This document shows, in pieces, positions 1 through 10,939 of a stretch of 64,000 nucleotides of DNA; positions within the stretch are counted from its first letter, which is position 1; each line of letters begins with the position of its first letter. Below the pieces are notes generated by a model. It ran no database searches and was not told the DNA's origin. It saw only the letters and a list, made by a program, of their open reading frames with translations. The position numbers and the translations under genes are program-made. Origin of the DNA: Paracamarosporium sp. OC-R06-R3 (Eukaryota > Ascomycota > Dothideomycetes > Pleosporales > Didymosphaeriaceae). The stretch spans positions 1 to 64,000 of the forward strand of contig JACVRA010000310.1 of NCBI GenBank assembly GCA_019828545.1, read 5' to 3'.

Positions 1-792
1 GTACATGCAAAAAAGAGACTCTAGCTACTGCTTAATCTACTGCTTGAATGTATATATATTATCTTGTAGCGTTGTTATGATATACGTGCGCAGAGGTGCG
101 CAAAGTTGGTGGGGTGTCCGACTCGCTTGTATGTCCGACTCGCTTATAAACTACGTTAGCCTCTGCTCCATATGCGTTCAGATAGTCCCTCCGTGAAGCT
201 ATTCTGAGGGGCCGACAGGCTCAGGAGCAGACATCCATCATCCACGTTTCTTATTTGACAGATAAAAATAATTTCTCCCGTTGCGAAGAAAACGACGAGA
301 AACATACATGCGCTGAGTGATGATGTTTTGATCTTCCAAACGCGCGCTGTCCCAAAATTCTCATTAGCTCAACTAATGCTGCGCGGCAGGTCGTGATAAT
401 ATTTCATTGCAACTGATATCCGCAGCAGAGCAAGACATTTTGCACTTTGCTGGTAGTTTGGCTCATGGAGAAGCAAGGCCAAAAGCAAGACATGTTGCTC
501 GGCTGTTGTTGTTGTTGTTGTTCATGACACTACCAATGAAGATAGGACATATGCCCGTTACCACCGACTCTTTTAGGAAAGTTTTAGTCCCACACCTGCA
601 AGGGAGAAAGAATTGAAGGTGCTGAAATGGTGAATTTATACTTCCCCAGACCCTGTAGGCCGGTGACGTGCTGTCCTCGCGCATCAAGCACTTCCGGTGC
701 GCATCACTGATAAACAGTGGTGACACACATCATAGATCTCATCATCTACTATGGCTTCTGAACCCACATACGCCGCCGCCTCCTCCCCCCCT
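1..792. other. Intergenic, no gene recognised
   Basis: Left edge of the window. Only short open frames without family character are present. A short GTT microsatellite lies at about 504-522. The 3' end of the minus-strand gene at 793 borders this stretch. Confidence 0.6.
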
Positions 793-1485
793 TCATTTCC
801 GCCCAAACACCCTCTTTAGCACCTTCCTCCCCACCTCCTTCTTTTCTCCCTGTCTACCCTCACTTTTCTCCTCCTTGACCTCTTCATCCATCTCTCCATC
901 AGGCATATAAGCCCCCGATGTAACCCCATTCCTCCTCCGTTCATTCATCTCCGTATTACTAACCCTGGGCCACCACGCAGCCCCATACACCTCCTTTGCC
1001 TCCTCCTCAGTCTGGTACCTCAAAATGTCGTAATCGCTATCCCTCGTCATCGCCGCATCTCTTTCCCTCGTCGTCACGGCGTCCTCTTCACAGTGGATGT
1101 TGACGCCGAGTTCGGTAAAGTTGGTGCGCCATGTGCTATTTGTATATTCGAAGTTGGCCATACTGTATTGTTAGTAAAAGTATTCCAGTTCATGTATAAC
1201 GACTTGCAAGTGTGGGTAGTACAGATAACATCTTGGCATACCAAGTATTATGTGAGAACAAGAGGTGGGGTCAACGTACTATATCGTTATACGCTCCGGC
1301 GCAACCAAATTATCGAGCAGATATCGTAGCGCAAGTGCATCTATGCCGCGGACAGGCCCAATAATGAAATTATGACCCTGAGCAATCGCACTGTCAATTT
1401 TGGGCTTGTAGTGTGTTTCGAAATACTCTGGCGTCGGGTCCAACGGCCCGCTTATGAAGGCTGTAGGAGGTTTTGAATGAGCCAT
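793..1485 (-). CDS. Small Rossmann-like (SLOG-type) protein, two exons
   Basis: Two exons, 1485-1280 and 1162-793, give 191 aa. The intron at 1163-1279 has a GTACGT donor and a TACTAAC-like branch site just before its CAG acceptor. The junction rebuilds the stretch PERITIYMANFEYTN. The N-terminal half reads like a nucleotide-binding Rossmann domain of the SLOG or deoxyribosyltransferase kind: a hydrophobic strand, then SGPLD near residue 13, and a glycine-containing GPVRGIDALAL segment near residue 43. The C-terminus (about 120-191) is charged, rich in Glu and Lys, and probably disordered. No signal peptide or membrane segment is visible. The SLOG assignment is by pattern only. The substrate is unknown. 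Confidence 0.75.
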
Positions 1486-2025
1486 AGGTGGACTAACAGG
1501 ATTTTAGCAAGGTCGTAGGGAGATTGTATAGGGATGAAGTGGAGAAAAGGTGCTTGCGCATAACGAAAGTACTAGGCTACCAATGTGGCGCAGTTGAACT
1601 AAGTTGTCACTATGAAACACCAACACGGAAAGTGAGAAGATGAATTAGCTTACGCCCGTAATGTATTCGCTACAATAGAGACAAGCGTCCGATCATAATT
1701 ATCATGTTCAATTCATGCCCCACCATTCATAGTTCATTCGTACACATTCTCCAATTTGATCAACCATTACCGGACGCCTTGTGAATGAGATAAAGGAAAA
1801 AACTGAGACAAGTAAGAAACTTGAGAACCAAACAAAGAGACTCGTTATGATTATCCAAACGCCAGTTCCGCAGACTTGCCTGAACGGAAGATGCAGCATG
1901 TTGGGCAGGTCAAAGACAGGAGAATTTGAAATCCGTAAGAGAAGACAACAACGTGCGTACTCCATCAACTGAGTACAGCACCATTAAGTGGTGCGAAAGA
2001 AGTCACTGACATGGTTTGGGACGGC
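1486..2025. other. Intergenic, promoter side of the SLOG-like gene
   Basis: The stretch lies between the start of the minus-strand gene at 1485 and the 3' end of the minus-strand gene at 2026. Short overlapping frames on both strands (about 1708-1972) look non-coding. No RNA gene or repeat was recognised. Confidence 0.5.
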
Positions 2026-4371
2026 TTAAGCCTTTGCACGCTTCGGCGTAGCCAAGAAAGCAAGCCTGGACTTGCTGATTGCACTTCCACGCGGAGTACG
2101 ACTGGGCACCTTCGAGGAAGATTTCGACGGCGTCACTGGGACTTTTGCTGAAGCCGTCTTGGCCTTCTTTGCAGAGCGCCCATGATCCTGGGGCGGCTCG
2201 CTATTCTCCTTGTCCGAGCTCTCAGAGACCGTATCGAGCTTTCGCTTCTTGCCATCAACGAGCGACGAAGCGTCACTTTTTCGAACCATGCGGATCGTAC
2301 CAGTTGAGGGAGGTCCAAAGTCGATAGACTTGTCGGATTTGAAGGAGAATGCGGCTGGTGCGTTCTCGGTTGTACCGCCAAAGGTGAGACGGCGCGAAGG
2401 CGAAGCGGAAGTCGACTCGGCATCCTCAGGAATGGCAGGGTATTCGACCGAGTTGCCAAGGTGGGGATAGATGACGGCCCCAGAGGGGACCTCGGATCCG
2501 GCACGGAACTTCATGGGTGAAGGAGACTTGCCAAGCTCGTCCCATGTTGCACGCTCCAGCGTACTATTGGTGAAGTTGACGTGCTTCTTCACTGGTGCTG
2601 TTTTGGGCGCTGCAGGAAGATCCTTGGTCAGATTCCATCCGGATGGCGGAGACATGTGGGTACCAGCAGCAACCTTCTCAGGATCTTCGGAGAACTTGCG
2701 GCTCGGCGTGCGAAGGATAGATCGAACACGCTGTAGTGAGTTGCTTGTTTTGCGGATACCATCACGAACACCTTCCTTAAAGGCGTTACCAAGATTGGTA
2801 GGCGAGAACAGGTTCTTGGTTGGGGAAGGTGTGCCAGCGTTGGAAGGCGAGAAAAGATTCTTCGTTGACGGGGAACGCAGTAAAGATGGACCTGTAGAAG
2901 AAAAGTCAGCTATGTTACCCCATCGTATATAGTACGTTGTTTAGGGGTTCGGGACATGGCTACTTTAGTTAGTTTGGGACATACCTGGAATCATTGATTG
3001 TGATTTGAGTGTCTTGACACTCTGCGATCGTGCCATGGAGGACTTGGTCGGTGTCATGAGCCTGGATGCGAGCCGAGGCAAGCCCATGTTCTTTCGGGCC
3101 GGGGTCGCGGTAGTAACAGCAGACTTGCTAGACTCAGGACCCTCACGGGATATCGGGCGCGTGGTAGCAGCATCGTCTGTCTCGGTACGTTTGACGCGCT
3201 TCGCGAATGGGTTGTCCTCTCGAGGGGGACGAGCACCATCGCGCGACGGTGGAACTGCGCGGACGGTCGACTGCGGTCGTGGAAGGCTACTATCCGTCGT
3301 ATCCGTTTTTGACTGGGTGCGCTTCAGCGGTGTAGGAGCAATCTTCGTCGTGGTCTCCGCTACATCCATCTTCGATTTAGTGCGCTTCAATGCAGAAGTA
3401 GGAACCCTTGGCATAGATTCGATCAAGTCCATCTTGGACTGTGTCCGCTTCAGCGTCCCCGGGGTCTTTGCGCTTGGTTCCGTTTTGGTGAGATCGGCTT
3501 TGGAGGATGACTTCTGTAGAGCCTTGTTTCGATTAGGGTTGGCACGGAACGCAGAGGCGTGGTCGGCGATCGAGTCCATCTTCTTGAACTCTTTCTATAA
3601 AATATCAATGTTAGTTCTCTCTCCAAGCGAAAATTACAAATTGAGACACGTACCATGTGAGCATCGCTAAAGCGCGCCATCTTGCCCTTGGGAGCAACAG
3701 TCTTGCGCTTGGGCGTCATGTCGACTGGAGCAGTAAACTCATTTGTTTTGAAAAGACCCCGACCCTCTGTCTCTTGCGTGGCCTCCTTCAAGATCCTGCT
3801 CGAAGACGGACTAAGCGCACCGAGAGGAGACTTGAATCGAAAGCGAAAGCGAGTGTCTGGGGACGCAACACCTACTTCGAGTGCCTTGCCTGGAGTCGCT
3901 TTCGTGGGTGTGTCTTGGCCAGCGCTCAAACCCATTGGCTTTGGTGGAGCGGTGTGCGCACCTAAAGCCTGGAATCCGAGCCAACGCGCTTCGTCCAGAA
4001 TCTTGGCAGTGCTGGCGTGATGATGTGCCGGGTGCATCTCGATGCCGGCCGGTTTGATCGGTGTGCGATTGTTGGGTGTGCGGGCAGGTGTCGCGGTAGG
4101 TTGTGGGAGCTGGGACGACTTCGAAGCTTTTGCAGCGGCAGCCGGCTTCTGCGGTGTCTTCATTGTGGGCTCTTCGGCTTCTGCAACGGCGGGAAGTTCT
4201 TCTTGAGCGGGCGATTGGGAGCGTGACGGAGCAGTCTCCCAGCTGGCGCTGGAGGTATCCGCACGCGTGGGCGTAGGCGAACGCTGGAGGCGGTGAGCAC
4301 ATGCGCGTAAACAAGCAAGACGGAATGTGCAGGCAACGTACCTTTTGGAGCCTGGCTGAGCGCCGCGCCAT
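2026..4371 (-). CDS. Large disordered nuclear-type protein with KRTxSKxD repeats
   Basis: Four exons (4371-4342, 4283-3654, 3594-2985, 2891-2026) give 711 aa; introns have GTACGT or GTATGT donors. The protein opens MARRSARLQK and is rich in Ser, Pro, Lys and Thr with many SP/TP sites, so it is probably disordered and phosphorylated. A degenerate repeat, LKRTQSKMD-like, recurs at about residues 246, 268, 289 and 310 (period 21-22). Two LFSP modules follow early in exon 4. The segment RSILRTPSRK and then KHVNF (about 526-530) resembles a PP1-docking RVxF motif, and a KEN tripeptide sits at about 651-653. Lys/Arg-rich clusters near the C-terminus could be nuclear signals. No enzymatic domain is seen. 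A mitotic or chromatin-linked role is inference only. The in-frame codon upstream of the chosen ATG is GTG, so the start at 4371 is preferred. Confidence 0.8.
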
Positions 4372-6353
4372 ATTGTCGATGTGTAATTGAGACGGAAGAA
4401 AAGTGTTCACAGACGAGCTAGGTTAAGGGCTGCCGGGGTTATATGTGGTGGTCTGTGGGACGTGGGGAGACGTGAGCCGATCCAGAACCGTTCGTCATAT
4501 GCCAAGATGGAAGTAAACAAACAGCTCGGGCCACATCACGTGTGTGCCTCAAGCGGTCAGCTGCATCCAAATGCTGTGCCAACGCATATGCATCTCGTAT
4601 CACCATGTTGACTCGAGTTTATCGTGCGTCCTTGTAAATGCTAAGATTGGCTGAGCACCTCTTGGTTTTGCGACCTATCTACAAGCTTCATTGCGTCTAC
4701 ACGAACGTGCACATGGCCGCCAGTGACAAACCGCCTCAAACGCATGAACTCCTATAGCTGTGTAGACAAACACTGTAAATTCAGGTCTTTGGAGCAACTG
4801 GTGACACTGTCACGTCTGAAGAGGTAGTATTGAGAAGGTTACGCGGGCATAGCGCTGCCTACAGGTGGACAATCACACCCAAAAGAAGCTAACACATACC
4901 ACCACTTGTCAGACCATCATCACGAATACATGGCTGCTTCGTCCAACTAACATGATATACGAGATAATTGAAAGATCAACGTAAGGTACCTTTCTAGATA
5001 TGATCACTAGTCTAGCACACAAAACTCGCCATTGCCTCTCGTCGATCATATCGTGGATAACATACCATGGCTAGAGTTTCTGCCTACTAGAAACAAGAAT
5101 TTTCCTGTGAAGAAGTAAGGCGCGAATCTTTCGCACCGGACTCTATTATCAGTCGAGCTGATCACCAAGGTCTACTACTTTTTGTTCGTTATACCTTCCC
5201 CCTTCACGTCGTTGAGTGAATCGGATTAAATCGATTTGAAGGTCAAAGTTAGAAAGTCCACTCAGCTTAAAGCACTAGTACATGTTACATTCTCACGAAA
5301 ACCTCCGCCACCAAATGATGAGCTATCGGCCTCTCATACAGACACGAGCAACATCGCCTTCCTATGGTGTGCCGCCAGCAGTCTTCGAGGCAGACTACAT
5401 GCAACCTCAGCAACCACCTGTTCCTCAGACAACACAATGTAAGCTCAACATGCAAGCTCAACATGCAAGTTTAGCGTGGGCTATCCCGAGCCTACGTTGG
5501 GGAACCGACACTGCGCTATCACCTCCGCGGACGCTTCGGAAATATCAACACCATGCAAGACAGACGAGAGACAACATGAAAAACACCACAAGCCCGGACC
5601 GAGGGAATTCAAGAGCCATGTCAAAACCTTACAAAGTCGAGAATCGACTTCGAACTTCGAAGTGCAGCGCAGCTGCTATTTAGCCTATTCACAACGCTCG
5701 GTACGGCTTTTCTCCCAGCGTCTAACCTCGCCGCAACATAGTCGTTGCGGGTAGGCGGAGCAACGTGCTTCTTTCCGCGGTCAGCCATGCGGGGTACATT
5801 TGATGTTCCTCTTGGCCAACGGAGACTAACTGATCTGTCTCTAGAAGCTGGATGCTGTATGAGTGCATGGCAACGCAAGCTTCACGACGACCGCGCCGCA
5901 TGCAATTGCATATACGCCATCAATTCCAGAGTCTCGATTCGACCCAACGCCACGAGCTCACTATAAATCCCATCGTACATCCCAGCTACGTTCATCTCGC
6001 CCGCATGGATTCCGATGTTGCCGCTGCATCTTGGACACCTTTTCGGCCTAGCACCTGGGCGTCCCTGGTGTATTCTGCTTGTACCTGAATTTATCCGCGT
6101 CGATCTGCCACCCAGCTCTGAGGTCTACCAGCATCTACGATGAACATCTCGGCTCGGTTAATTGGGAAAGGCATTCTAGAAGGACTGATGACGGGTGGCT
6201 GGGCCTGATTCCCCCGGGAACAGGTAGGGGTAGCTGCACGCAAGAAGTATATATCGTGACGAGTACCTCGTACTTTGAGCCCGTCTCTGTCCAGCGCGGT
6301 TGCTCTTGCTCGCCAATCTTAATTGTCCGGCCAATTGAGTACCTCCACCGACA
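4372..6353. other. Long intergenic region; doubtful small ORFs only
   Basis: This region separates the nuclear-protein gene (start 4371, minus) from the xylanase (start 6354, plus), so it holds both promoters. Pro/Gln-rich frames at about 5282-5683 and 5476-6090 have a coding-like look, but no consistent spliced model or family could be found. A 13-bp direct repeat (aagctcaacatgc, two copies) sits near 5441-5466. A CACGTG element lies near 4538. Confidence 0.45.
6197..6254 (+). promoter_or_regulatory. Xylanase core promoter elements
   Basis: A TATATAT box lies at 6248-6254, about 100 bp upstream of the xylanase ATG. A GGCTGGG at 6197-6203 fits the loose GGCTRR consensus of XlnR/Xyr1 xylanase activators. 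A CCCCGG at about 6212-6217 fits the CreA (SYGGRG, reverse strand) consensus. These are matches to short consensus words, not demonstrated sites. Confidence 0.35.
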
Positions 6354-7480
6354 ATGAAGCTCACGCTGCTCGTCGCGGCCCTGCCCGCCGCCTCGGCCCT
6401 CCCAACATGGCCATGGACCAAACCCCCTCCAAAACCACTCAAGTACCCCGGCCTCGACGTACTCGCAAAGCGCGCAGGACTCCTATACTTCGGCACCGCC
6501 ATCGACAACGTCGTCCTCGATAACAAGCAATACATTTCCATTGCGCATAACCGCTCTGAATTCGGGCAGGTCACGCCCTCCAACGGCCAGAAATGGATGT
6601 ACATCGAGCCGACGCAGAACCACTTCAACTACACGCTAGGCGACCAGATCACCGTGCCCGGCAAAAAAGCAGGCCAGATCCGCCGCTGCCACAACTTTGT
6701 GTGGCACAACCAGTTGCCGGAGTGGCTGACGGGGAGAAACTGGACGAAGCCTGAGCTGGTCAAGGTCCTGGAGAACCATATCAAGAACGAGGCGCGGCAC
6801 TACTACTGGGATTGCTATGCGTGGGATGTGGTGAATGAGGCGTTTGATGATGATGCGAATGCGAGCTTGAGGAAGAGTATCTGGCTGGATGTCATTGGGA
6901 AGGAGTACATTGAATTGGCGTTCAAGTTCGCGAGGAAGTATACCAGGCCGGGAACTAGGTTATACTACAACGACTACGGGATCGAGAGGGTGAACAACAA
7001 GAGCACTGCGGTTGCTGCGCTGGGTAAGTCGCGCCAATCTAAACTATATAGCGAAAGACGCATGAACTAACAAGAAAAACAGTCAAGGACTTCGTTAAAC
7101 GGGGCGTCCCAATCGACGGCGTAGGCCTACAAGCTCACTACACAGTCGGCCGGGCACCAACCTACGACGACCAAAAAGCCGCACTGAAGCTCTTCACCAA
7201 GCTCGGGCTCGAAACCGCTCTCACCGAACTCGACGTCCGCATCCAACTCCCAGACAACTCGACCGCGCAAGCCCTCCAAGCCGCCGTCTACGCCAACTCG
7301 ACTAAAGCGTGCCTCGACGTCAACGACTGCGTCGGGATCACGGTATGGGACTTCTGGGATCCTGTTAGCTGGGTTCCGGATACCTTCCCTGGATACGGCA
7401 ACGCGGATATCTGGGATGAGAAGTTCACCAAAAAGCCGGCGTACTTTGCTATCTCGGATCTGCTCCGGACATATGATTGA
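6354..7480 (+). CDS. Secreted endo-1,4-beta-xylanase, GH10 family
   Basis: Two exons (6354-7023 and 7083-7480) give 355 aa, typical of a single-domain GH10 enzyme; the intron at 7024-7082 has a GTAAGT donor. A signal peptide covers about residues 1-15 (cleavage after ASA). The acid/base glutamate is E162 in AWDVVNEAF and the nucleophile is E272 in TELDVRI. Other GH10 landmarks are HNFVWHNQLPEW, LYYNDYGIE, GVGLQAHY and ITVWDFWDPVSW. Several N-x-S/T sites fit a secreted glycoprotein. No cellulose-binding module is attached. It should hydrolyse the xylan backbone outside the cell and so contribute to plant cell-wall breakdown. Upstream XlnR- and CreA-like words suggest induction by xylan and glucose repression, which is inference. 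Confidence 0.95.
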
Positions 7481-7648
7481 GTATCGGAAGATAGATGATA
7501 GAGCCGGAAATATACAATACTCATTAATCATAAGTCAAACATTTGGTGAAAACCGTGCCTAATGACCTCTCAAATACTCACAACAGGAAGGCTGATAAAC
7601 GAAAGACCCTCGCCGAGCCCTTTTTATTACCCCAGACCTTCCTCTACC

Positions 7649-8249
7649 CTACCACCCCCTCCCCGCCTTCACACCCCCCAACACCGCCGCACCCGGCCTC
7701 GCCAATTCCTTCTCAACATCCCTCTCCACCCCCTCACTAACCTTCTCCCCCAGCTTCACCTCCTCCTCCCTCCTCCTCCTCTCCTCCTCTTCATCCTTCC
7801 ACACGAAGTTCCCCGCACCACCGCGCCCCGCCCTCGCCACAGGCAACTGCTGATTCTCAGGATGCCACGGCTTCGAGATATTCGGCTTCTCTGTCGTCGG
7901 CAACGCCGTGGCGTCCGAGGGCGTGGAAAACGTGCCTTCTTTGGAAAGCTGCGACGGCTGGTACCAGTTTCCTGCGCCGCCGCGGCCCGTGTGTGCGTAT
8001 TCTTGGGGGTTGGAGGTAGGGGGAGATGAGGGGAGGGGGGAGGCAGCCGATGGCGTGCGCTGGGCTTCTACATCCTGGGTTTGGTGTTAGCAATAATATG
8101 GATGGTTGGAGGGAATGCTGCGCTGGTGGAGTGCTGTGTATGCGGGACGTTTGTGACGCTTCGATGGAAGCGTGTCTGCGTACCTCGACGGCTTTCTTGT
8201 TCTGCTCCTGCGCCCGAATGATATTTCCTGCGCCGCCGCGACCAGACAT
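7649..8249 (-). CDS. Par32/DUF3602-type RGGAGN-repeat protein
   Basis: Two exons (8249-8184 and 8074-7649) give 163 aa; the intron at 8075-8183 has a GTACGC donor and a GCTAAC branch site. The hallmark RGGAGN motif appears three times, at the N-terminus (SGRGGAGNI), in the middle (TGRGGAGNW) and near residue 110 (AGRGGAGNF). The last third is a charged helix rich in Glu and Arg. This layout is that of the DUF3602 family, whose yeast member Par32 is phosphorylated after rapamycin treatment and acts on ammonium permeases; that role is family knowledge, not visible here. The protein is hydrophilic with no membrane segment. The first ATG in frame is at 8249; the codon further upstream in the same frame is TTG. 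Confidence 0.85.
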
Positions 8250-8864
8250 GATGTGCGCTTCCAATTGCTCGCCTAGACCAGTAGTTGTACACCTGCTAAG
8301 GGTGTCGTTGTTCGTATGCGTTGTTGGTTCAGATGTAGGACGGTTATGCGAGGGAATCTCAACCTAGTTCAAGAAAAGCATGGCAATCCATGTCAACACG
8401 TTGGATCGTCCGAGATCGCGCGCAAGGGGCGGGGGATGTTGTAAGATCGCTGAGGTGTGAATGTGGGGTGAACGCGTGGACGGACAAGGTCACCGCATTA
8501 GTCATGGGAACTGGCGTACGATAAGCATGTGGATCGCCCGTAACCTTGCCCTAGCACGTGCCTAGACAAGCCTCATTTGTACTACATGTCTACGTTGGCG
8601 TAAACTCTGAGATCTGCACTAACGCCACAATCGAAATTCAACTTTGAAGGAAAGAAAAGGGTGAATTGAAGAACTACTTTCTGCTTCGTTTTGGAAACAG
8701 CTGAAAATGGATATTTGGATAAGCAACAAATACCTTCGTACTCTGCACGAGACCCCAGTTCCCAATCACACCGTTGTGAGTCTGGCACAACACCTAAACG
8801 CCTCAAGCCACACCCGAAAGCCCAGACAATTGCTTACACTGACGAAGATCAAGAATCGTAAAGT
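8250..8864. other. Intergenic between Par32-like start and pacC 3' end
   Basis: Contains the promoter of the Par32-like gene and the 3' flank of pacC. A CACGTG element lies near 8555. Short frames at 8582-8904 look non-coding. Confidence 0.5.
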
Positions 8865-10939
8865 CTACTCTCTCCCCTCTTGGACAGCGCGTAGTACAGG
8901 ATAAAGACTTCGAGCGTCGTCGCTCATTCTGCTATCATCCTCGTGCTTAACGTCCTCATCGTCATCGAAATCATGAGCCTCAAGGCGCTCCTTGAGGTAC
9001 GCCCGTAACCTTTCAATTGTGCGGATGTTCTCCACCCACATCTGTTGAGAAGTCTCATGCGGGTGTTCAGTGGATGTTGATGAGACGGCACTAGGAGAGC
9101 GCATGGATAGGGCAGGGTCAACCTTTGGCGAGTGGATCGCCAGCTGGTTCACGGTGTGATGCAGGTTATCTTGCTCAGACTCATGACGAGGCTTGGCATC
9201 TTCTGAATCATCTGAAGTGTCCATATGATCTTGCTCGTTGCGATCTGGGGCTGCCTTTTGCAGAAGGTTGCCAGAGTAGCGGCGGCGACCATCAGCATCG
9301 AAAGCAGGTGCCAGACCAGATGAAGGTGCTGCGGCAGACATATCTGACATGGCGCTAACCGAAGGCAGAGTTGGGTACATGCTGCCCATGGAGGTCCTGG
9401 TGGTTGGAGAGACGGTGCTGCCAGAGTGATGCGAACCAGGTGAGTGTTGAGATGCATATGACATGACACTTGATGCTGGAGTGAGTGCTGGGGTGTCAGC
9501 GCTTGTGGAAGCGACAGCTGTGGCATGTGACGACTGGGGATGCGGTGTCGGGAGTCCAGGTGGTGAATGGCTAGAACGGTACGCTGAGCCAGTGTGGACG
9601 TAGTGAGCACCAGCTTGCTGCACACCAGCAGCGGCCGCATGGTTGGGGTTCTCATAGACAGTGCTCTGCAGCTGCTCCAAGAACTGATCAATGTTAAGAA
9701 GATCGCTCTTGGTGCGTAAGTTGGGCAGCGGAAGCGAGTATGGGTGCATAGGGGGGTGAGAAGCCTGGGCCATCATCGTGCCTCCATGGCCGTAGTCGGA
9801 CATGCCTCCTTGCTGATAGCCACCGCTACCGATGACGGGTAGCTGGACGCTTTGAAGACCCATAAGCCGTTGGCCAACATCGTAGTAAGTGGCCGGGTCG
9901 ATGGCACGGCGCTTGGCGTCGCCAAAGAACTCATTCAGTGCATCGTACGCGGCACGCTTTCGGATTTCGTAAGAGTCGTTCAAATTCTGCTGTGCAGGGT
10001 TGAGAGCATAATAAACTGGCCCATAGGCAGAATTTTGAGGAGGTCCACCGTAGAATCCGGCTGGGGCACCACCAGGGTGTTGTTGGCCATAGCCTCCGTT
10101 GGGACCGAGACCACCTTCGGGATATTGATATCCGCTGGCTGTAGCGGCAAGCGCCTGCAAGTCAGCGACCACTGTGGAGCGCGAGTTAGAATTGAAAAGA
10201 GATATGAGAAGATTAGTGGAAAACGGATAGGGGCGTCGATGGGGTACAAAGTCCGGACCATCGAGAGTCGTTTGAATACATGAAGAGGAAGGACACTTAC
10301 GTTTGCCGCCTTGGCCTGGGTAGCCGGGTGCGCCGTGAGGGCCACCACGGTTGGGCTCAGGAGAGCGCAGAAGGACCGAGTCGTCAGCGTGGGTCTTGAC
10401 GTGCTTCTTGAGATCCTGGGGACGCTTGAACGCCTTGCCACAGAAGTCGCACTTGTGTGGCTTGAGGGGAACGTGGACGCGAATATGCGACGTGATGTGG
10501 TCGCGTTTCACAGTCGTAGTACGGCAGTTACCCCACTGGCAGGTTAGGTTCAAGTTGTTGGTGCTCTTGCGACCAACGTGGCGCTCGCAGACATGGTCCT
10601 GCACTGTTGTAAGTAACTGATCACGTGGCGTTTGATGGTGAGCGCGTTTCACAGCGCGTCTTCGAAAGACTCGGACGCTGGATTGTTTGCCCCGAGGAAA
10701 GGCAGACTGGAGGGCGCGTTTTTACGCGTTGGCGCGCCTTGTGGAGAGGAACCTACATAGAGCTGCTCAGCCGTCGGACAGCGCTCGCCGCAGTTTTGCC
10801 ACTGGCAGACGAGCTGGTCGGTGGCGCCGACATTTGATGCTTGGGGAATCTGGGCGGGCTGCTGTGTCGGGGTGCCGATGGCGGGCTGTTGAGGAGCGGC
10901 CGTCTGAGGCACAGTTGCTTGAGGCTGCTGTTCTGCCAT
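8865..10939 (-). CDS. pacC: PacC, pH-response zinc-finger transcription factor
   Basis: Three exons (10939-10757, 10598-10301, 10171-8865) give 595 aa. Three C2H2 fingers lie at about residues 45-145: [10 protein letters not shown] with [12 protein letters not shown] across intron 1, then [15 protein letters not shown], then [17 protein letters not shown]. This is the PacC/Rim101 arrangement. Two YPxL motifs, YPTL at 426-429 and YPVL at 584-587, match the known PalA-binding motifs that flank the signalling-protease region. Poly-Gln/Ala and Ser/Pro-rich linkers separate them. The protein is expected to be made as an inactive form, cleaved at alkaline pH, and to bind GCCARG sites. Intron 2 (10172-10300) is 129 nt, a multiple of three, and has no in-frame stop. 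Upstream GCCARG words suggest autoregulation. Confidence 0.96.

Noticed and set aside
5282..6090. Possible small Pro/Gln-rich gene
   Set aside because: Several frames look weakly coding, but no consistent splicing or family match was found.
8865..10652. Single long 595-codon frame through pacC read as an intronless gene
   Set aside because: It starts inside intron 1 and reads through the stop-free intron 2; the spliced model restores the first zinc finger and gives the same length by coincidence.
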